From the NCBI GenBank assembly GCA_002733945.2, contig NVXO02000007.1:42754-52851 (forward strand): a stretch of DNA of 10,098 bases, in the 5' to 3' direction. Both the position numbers and the translations under genes were made by a program. The DNA is from Sulfurimonas sp. (lineage in GTDB: Bacteria; Campylobacterota; Campylobacteria; Campylobacterales; Sulfurimonadaceae). Shown here piece after piece: positions 5,926 to 10,098 of this stretch. The notes below the pieces were generated by a model that was not told the origin of the DNA, searched no databases, and saw only the letters and a program-made list of their open reading frames with translations. Every line of letters begins with the position of its first letter. Position 1 is the first letter of the stretch.

Positions 5926-6120
5926 AGGCTCTATTTTTAGAATATTTCCTGTATATTAGGAAATTAAGTGAAGTTTAGTGTCCGTTTTTGGTACCGATTT
6001 ATCCATGGATAGAGAATCTTATTGACTACGTTATAAATGATATCAGATAAATCTTACACAAAAAATACTATCTTTAATCTCGTAATGTAGAATTTTTTTA
6101 CAACTTTTTTTCTATAAAAT
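5926..6120. other. Non-coding gap rich in dyad symmetry downstream of the CHAT gene
   Basis: No credible gene is seen on either strand between the ybgC remnant and the CHAT stop. Besides IR-2 it holds a 12-base palindrome TATCCATGGATA (6000-6011), the palindrome TGATATCA (around 6040), and TTTTGGTACC (5986-5995), which is a direct copy of 5832-5841 upstream of the ybgC remnant. It is the 3' flank of the minus-strand RT-CHAT operon, but I see no clear GC-stem/T-run terminator for that operon. Candidate roles are element-end binding sites, an att region, or a small RNA; none can be proved from sequence. Confidence 0.5.
5944..5964. repeat. Inverted repeat at the presumed island edge (IR-2)
   Basis: ATTTCCT (5944-5950) and AGGAAAT (5958-5964) form a 7-base dyad with a 7-base centre. 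The half-site TAGGAAAT occurs here (5957-5964) and in IR-1 (5916-5923), exactly 41 bases apart, close to four helical turns, so the two dyads look like related sites on the same face of the DNA. Confidence 0.5.
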
Positions 6121-8535
6121 CTACTTTATAGTTAAGTTTGGATTACCGTAATAATGTAAATTACCCCAAACAGCAGGGTTTATATTTTGTTCGCTCATTT
6201 CTAGCATAATTTGATGATGTATTTCTCCTAAAGTTAAAGTATCATTTAATTTAGCCATAAACTTTTTATAGTAAAAATATGCTATATCGATATGTAAGGG
6301 CCATGATGGTGCAATAACTCCGATAGCACCATTTTTTAATAAATTAGAGACTAAAGAATTAACATCATATGAAATACGACTCTTTGATTGTTTACCAGCA
6401 TGACATACAAAAAGTACTATGAATTTATTTCCATCTAAAATTTGGTTAAGTTGGATTTTTCTATCACCATTCATAAAGTAAACTTGTTGTGTCTTGTCAA
6501 TATCAGAACCTCCATGTGTAATTAAGAAAGCGATATCCTTTTTTAATTTTTCTGATGGAACTCCATTTGTTAGCTCCGTTACATTAATTTTATTATCTTT
6601 GTTGAACCGACTAAGTCTTGAAAATAACATATTGATGGTCATATCACCACTATCGCAAGGTGCCCAAATAGCGATATTATTTTTAATTGACATAGTCTTG
6701 CAAAAATCTTTCTCGATGCTAAAGCTCAAGGATATTGGGCCTTCTAATGAAATAAATTTATTTTTAATATTTTTATAAAAATTATGTGGAAAGTAAGAAT
6801 TATCGAAGGATCTAAGAAGTATTAGAGGTTTAGAAGAAAAATCGTAATTAATTACAAAATTCGTAATTTTTTGATCGATTTTTAATTTACAATTTTCTTG
6901 TAAATTACTATGTCCTGCATAAGAAAAAAAATCATCTTCACTTGTTTCTTTTACATTTAATAATTCTTTATTTAGGTTAACCCAGTTATAAGTTTCCTTA
7001 TCTGTCCAATTTAATTTTAATAAATTTTCTACACCTTTTTCATTAATTGTCAATCCATAATTACTACTAGATGATGATGATGCTAAAATGCATACTGAAC
7101 CATTTAAAAGTTTTGAAAATTCGATACACTTATTTCTAAAAATATTTATTAATTTAGTACTTGATTCTTCTTTTTCTTTAGACTCTATTCTACTTGCATC
7201 ATCGTTATTCACATCTCTTGTAAATTCAGGAGATAATAAAAAAAATAAGCATAAATAAATATTGTCAATATCCTTAATTGAATCAATTAAATCAAATCCT
7301 TGCTTTGCAATAACAGATAGGTTTTTATTATCAAATCCTATGTCATGTGTATATAACACTTCTGACATTTGAGAAAGAGCATCCTTTAATATTTGAAATG
7401 ATTCTATAGAGGGGAAGACATGTGCATGGATATTATCATATACATGCACACCTATAATATCTTTAAAGTATGTAAGGTCTTTTGTAAATGTATTTTCACA
7501 AGTTGGATTCCTTTTTATCAATTGAAATATGATAATTAGCCATGGGTATATAGCAGTAGTACCTTCATTTCTAAATCTATCTTTAAATGAACTTAATGTT
7601 TTTTTTGTTATTGATTCAACTTTATCTAGATCTTCTGATAAAAAGGTTGTAGCTAGTACAGTATTTGCAGAGAACCTTGTTTGTTCATCATTAATGATAG
7701 AAATATGCACATCATTAAATGTCATCATCATTTCATAAGCTTCTATATCTCTAAGTAATTTTAAAAACATGATTTTTATTTCGTGGATATATTTGTCGGT
7801 AGTCTTATTTATTCGTATGGAATAAACAATTGATAAAGACATATAGATTGATGTGAAATGAGATGCTCTTTGAAACGAATAGACATGTGCTAGCATTAAA
7901 AAAGCCAGGTCTAATCGGCTATGTCTCTTAAAATATAAATACAGTGTTTCAGCAATATTTCGTGCTTTTTGTGTATGATTTTTTTGATATAAGCTAGATA
8001 TAAATACAAGTCCCATGGAATGTGCAAAATAATCAAGATTATTTATTTTCTGACAAAGGTTTCCACCCATCATTAAGAGCACTAAAGCCATTGAAATAGC
8101 ACTTTCATCAATTTTTGTCTCTGTAGCCAGCATATTTAGTATACTATGCACTCCATGAATCAAAGTTTCTTCACTATATCCTTTAATGTCATAATGAATT
8201 TCAAATTGCATTAGCATATCTTGTAATTTCAAATTTTCTTGGCTAACTTTGATAACTTCATCTATCGATATATCTTTAGTAGTTTTTAAAAAATGTAAAT
8301 CTACCGTATTAATTATATTTTCAAATAATGGTTCAATAATGAATGCATGAGAAAAACTGCAATCTTCATTATTATTTTTACCCCATTCTTCTAAAGCTTC
8401 ACGTAAACTATGTGAATCATAATTGGTAGTAGCACACATGTTATATTGTTCATTAAGAAATTTGATTAATTCCTCATACTTAGTATTACTATTATTTGAT
8501 GATATAGTGGACAATCTTTTATATATTTCCTGCAT
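6121..8535 (-). CDS. TPR-like/CHAT-domain caspase-like protease, putative defence effector
   Basis: An 804-aa protein. The C-terminal ~150 residues are a CHAT domain (caspase/separase clan cysteine protease): FLITHGG with catalytic H674, FIVLFVCHAG with catalytic C711, then GAIGVIAPSWPLHIDIAYFYYKKF and the closing NPAVWGNLHYYGNPNL, all standard CHAT marks, so the protease appears intact. Residues about 1-480 are helical, with repeated A/L/Y-rich helix pairs (e.g. around 170-230 and 235-300) that resemble degenerate TPR-type repeats, though I cannot register them firmly. A six-serine run (near residue 487) and an acidic/Lys-rich segment just before it separate this part from the C-terminal half. 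No signal peptide. Start: an in-frame TAA lies seven codons upstream and the ATG at 8535 is the only ATG after it; the Shine-Dalgarno is weak (GGA). Known CHAT proteases act as effectors in caspase-like bacterial immunity (TPR-CHAT with gRAMP; CHAT with gasdermin). It lies 123 bases downstream of, and co-directional with, the RT gene. Targets unknown. Confidence 0.85.
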   Translation of the reverse strand: MQEIYKRLSTISSNNSNTKYEELIKFLNEQYNMCATTNYDSHSLREALEEWGKNNNEDCSFSHAFIIEPLFENIINTVDLHFLKTTKDISIDEVIKVSQENLKLQDMLMQFEIHYDIKGYSEETLIHGVHSILNMLATETKIDESAISMALVLLMMGGNLCQKINNLDYFAHSMGLVFISSLYQKNHTQKARNIAETLYLYFKRHSRLDLAFLMLAHVYSFQRASHFTSIYMSLSIVYSIRINKTTDKYIHEIKIMFLKLLRDIEAYEMMMTFNDVHISIINDEQTRFSANTVLATTFLSEDLDKVESITKKTLSSFKDRFRNEGTTAIYPWLIIIFQLIKRNPTCENTFTKDLTYFKDIIGVHVYDNIHAHVFPSIESFQILKDALSQMSEVLYTHDIGFDNKNLSVIAKQGFDLIDSIKDIDNIYLCLFFLLSPEFTRDVNNDDASRIESKEKEESSTKLINIFRNKCIEFSKLLNGSVCILASSSSSSNYGLTINEKGVENLLKLNWTDKETYNWVNLNKELLNVKETSEDDFFSYAGHSNLQENCKLKIDQKITNFVINYDFSSKPLILLRSFDNSYFPHNFYKNIKNKFISLEGPISLSFSIEKDFCKTMSIKNNIAIWAPCDSGDMTINMLFSRLSRFNKDNKINVTELTNGVPSEKLKKDIAFLITHGGSDIDKTQQVYFMNGDRKIQLNQILDGNKFIVLFVCHAGKQSKSRISYDVNSLVSNLLKNGAIGVIAPSWPLHIDIAYFYYKKFMAKLNDTLTLGEIHHQIMLEMSEQNINPAVWGNLHYYGNPNLTIK

Positions 8536-8658
8536 TATTTTCCATTTATTTATAGTTTATAGTTATCACTATATGTCTGATACTCCTTATCATCTACTGA
8601 AAAATGTTAAAAAGTATTATTGAGTATAGGTTTGGATAGTTAATACATTAGTAGCATA
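8536..8658 (-). other. RT-CHAT intergenic spacer
   Basis: A 123-base A/T-rich gap, rather long for tightly packed operon partners. It holds a small perfect hairpin TATAGT-TATC-ACTATA (8558-8573) and, on the minus strand, a stray AAGGAG (complement at 8583-8588) not positioned before any usable start codon. No T-run terminator was seen, so read-through from RT to CHAT is plausible. Defence RTs often have a nearby non-coding RNA, but nothing here is long or structured enough to name one. Confidence 0.35.
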
Positions 8659-10098
8659 TTAACACACTCTAGAAGAAATGCCTCGTCCTAACTTTAATGT
8701 ATCTAAATCTATTGATTCATCGTCACTAAATCTTGTTGTTATAAATTCACCAATTTTATCTTTTGAAGTACTATTCATTAAAGTTGAAACTTCATCATAA
8801 TAATTTAATGTTTCAGATTCTCTTATAATTTTACTTTGTTTTGTAAAGCCAAGTAAAGCGATGAGTTCGGAATTCAATTTATCTATTGGAAATACTTTTA
8901 CAGAAACTATACCATGAATAATAAGGGTAAGGACTGAATTAAATATATCTTCAATGTTATTAATATTATAAAGTTCGAGCTTAGGTTTATCTTTTAAATT
9001 ACTTTTCCATAATTCACAAAATGATAATATTGTATTCCCATTATATTGGATCAACTCACTAACATCATTATTTAGTAATGCGATAACTAGTGTTCTGATT
9101 TCAATAAACTCTTGTTCATCAGGAGTAAAAAATAAAATTTTTTCTAATGTTTCTTTTCCTGAGAAAACAAGAAGTCTATTGATACAAAAACGATATTTTT
9201 GAACTAATAATCGTCTTTCATAACCTTCAATTTCATGTATATTAGGTAACTCTTCTATTATTGATAAAAGTTTCTTCTTTAATACTTCAGCATTCTCTAA
9301 AAAATTCTCTGATTTTCCTAATAAATATCTTAAATAACTAGGGTTCTTAAAGAAAAAACTCTTATAAAATCTTAGTTGTCTTTTGTATTGACTATTAGCA
9401 AATATTTTCTCAAATGGAAGAAAAATATTTTTTTCAATGAAGTTCTTTTTTAAGGTACCAAGTTCTTTTGGATGAAGAGCAAGATAAATAGTCATTGATG
9501 TTAAAAATTCAGAAAAATCATCCTGTATAACATCAATGTCATCAAATGATACTTTTTTCCATATGTCATAATCTAGAAGATCGGTTTTATCTTTATTTAA
9601 CTCTAGCCCTTCGGGGAGAAACTGATTCAAAACTTTTTCGAAATCTTTTTGTAAATTATTATCTTTACCGATGATGACAATATCATCAACATATCGATAA
9701 TAATTACAAGAACCAAATTTATCTGTCATTTTTAAATCAAATTCTTCTAAATAAAAATCTGCACATATATGCCCAAAATCTGGATTTGCTGCGATTCCAT
9801 CTGTCGTACTAATCAATAAGGATTGAAGAAATACATCAAGTTGTTTTTTCACTTCATTACTACAAGTTGATGTGTTTATCTTGTCGCTAAAAACTTCATA
9901 CATTCTTTTTCTGTTTATACTGGGGTAAAACTTTTTTAAATCAAAAATATATGCATAGTTACCTTCACTTAGTTTTATTTCTATTTCTTTATTCCTTTTT
10001 TTATATCCATGCATAAAAAAAGAAAAATTTTGTCCAGAGTTTTTATATATAGGTACTCTGTAGCTATATACATTTGGATTATCATTGTATATTTCATA
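8659..10098 (-). CDS. Reverse transcriptase of UG/Abi (defence-associated) style, N-terminus outside the window
   Basis: The frame stays open to the window edge, so 479 residues are visible and the true start lies beyond; the ATG at 10014 is internal. Numbering from the first visible codon, RT motifs are: YAYIFDLKKFYPSI with metal-binding D53, DGIAANPDFGHICADFYLEEFD (about 100-121, the fingers/palm block), NYYRYVDDIVIIG with the YVDD pair D138/D139, and GLELNKDKTDLLD (164-176). All three catalytic aspartates are present, so polymerase activity is likely. After about residue 180 there are roughly 300 residues of leucine/lysine-rich helices with no maturase X, endonuclease or Cas domain. FYPSI in motif A plus a long helical C-terminal extension is typical of abortive-infection and 'unknown group' RTs (DRT systems) rather than group II introns, retrons or diversity-generating RTs. 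It is the first visible gene of a probable operon with the CHAT protease. Exact UG class not determined. Confidence 0.82.
   Translation of the reverse strand, partial: YEIYNDNPNVYSYRVPIYKNSGQNFSFFMHGYKKRNKEIEIKLSEGNYAYIFDLKKFYPSINRKRMYEVFSDKINTSTCSNEVKKQLDVFLQSLLISTTDGIAANPDFGHICADFYLEEFDLKMTDKFGSCNYYRYVDDIVIIGKDNNLQKDFEKVLNQFLPEGLELNKDKTDLLDYDIWKKVSFDDIDVIQDDFSEFLTSMTIYLALHPKELGTLKKNFIEKNIFLPFEKIFANSQYKRQLRFYKSFFFKNPSYLRYLLGKSENFLENAEVLKKKLLSIIEELPNIHEIEGYERRLLVQKYRFCINRLLVFSGKETLEKILFFTPDEQEFIEIRTLVIALLNNDVSELIQYNGNTILSFCELWKSNLKDKPKLELYNINNIEDIFNSVLTLIIHGIVSVKVFPIDKLNSELIALLGFTKQSKIIRESETLNYYDEVSTLMNSTSKDKIGEFITTRFSDDESIDLDTLKLGRGISSRVC

Noticed and set aside
8550..8600. Small peptide gene (about 15 codons) in the RT-CHAT spacer starting at an ATG just before AAGGAG
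   Set aside because: The AAGGAG lies inside rather than before that frame, and the peptide has no recognisable character.
6494..8623. Plus-strand open frames opposite the CHAT gene (near 6494, 7529 and 8423)
   Set aside because: Short, hydrophobic antisense frames of an AT-rich gene, without Shine-Dalgarno support.
10012..10014. ATG at 10014 (minus strand) as the RT start
   Set aside because: The frame continues open to the window edge with plausible protein sequence, no Shine-Dalgarno precedes this ATG, and the N-terminal RT motifs would be missing.
8659..10098. Group II intron, retron or diversity-generating retroelement
   Set aside because: No maturase X or HNH domain follows the RT core, no retron msr/msd-like structure was seen next to it in the window, and no template/variable repeat pair with adenine-specific differences was noticed. 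The part beyond the window edge could not be examined.
1..10098. CRISPR array, tRNA or rRNA genes
   Set aside because: No regularly spaced repeats and no tRNA cloverleaf or rRNA-like conserved sequence were seen on reading both strands.

Overview
The window looks like chromosomal DNA of a Campylobacterota (Epsilonproteobacteria) bacterium, possibly a Sulfurimonas/Sulfuricurvum/Arcobacter-type organism. The reasons are low GC, tightly packed genes, TATAAT boxes without a clear -35, and the style of the GatB, HugZ-like and MetY proteins. Genus is an inference only.

Left part (1-5792), mostly housekeeping. It opens with the 3' end of gatB (tRNA amidotransferase), then a small leucine-rich-variant repeat protein overlapping gatB by one base, then a short HugZ-type split-barrel protein. 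Convergent to these is an unrecognised 378-aa protein. Next is a type II toxin-antitoxin pair on the minus strand (Phd/YefM-like antitoxin, RelE-like toxin) with an extended -10 promoter and a dyad overlapping it. Divergent from that is an unrecognised 151-aa acidic protein ending at a 15-bp stem plus T-run terminator. Then come metY (O-acetylhomoserine sulfhydrylase) and an RNase HI-like protein with a full set of catalytic residues.

Boundary (5793-6120). A promoter, a strong Shine-Dalgarno and the first ten codons of a YbgC-type acyl-CoA thioesterase gene are present, after which the reading frame departs from the family and stops. The rest of this gap is non-coding and dense in inverted repeats. 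I read this as the left edge of an inserted element that broke ybgC.

Right part (6121-10098), accessory. Two minus-strand genes, visibly more AT-rich than the left part where sampled, form a likely operon. The upstream one is a reverse transcriptase with FDL..FYPSI, YVDD and GLELN..KT motifs and a long helical C-terminal extension (its N-terminus lies beyond the window). The downstream one is an 804-aa protein with a helical, TPR-like N-terminal part and a C-terminal CHAT caspase-like protease domain with an intact His-Cys dyad. An RT of the UG/Abi (defence-associated) style paired with a CHAT protease is the most interesting object here: it looks like a candidate anti-phage, cell-suicide system in which the RT or its nucleic-acid product licenses a protease.
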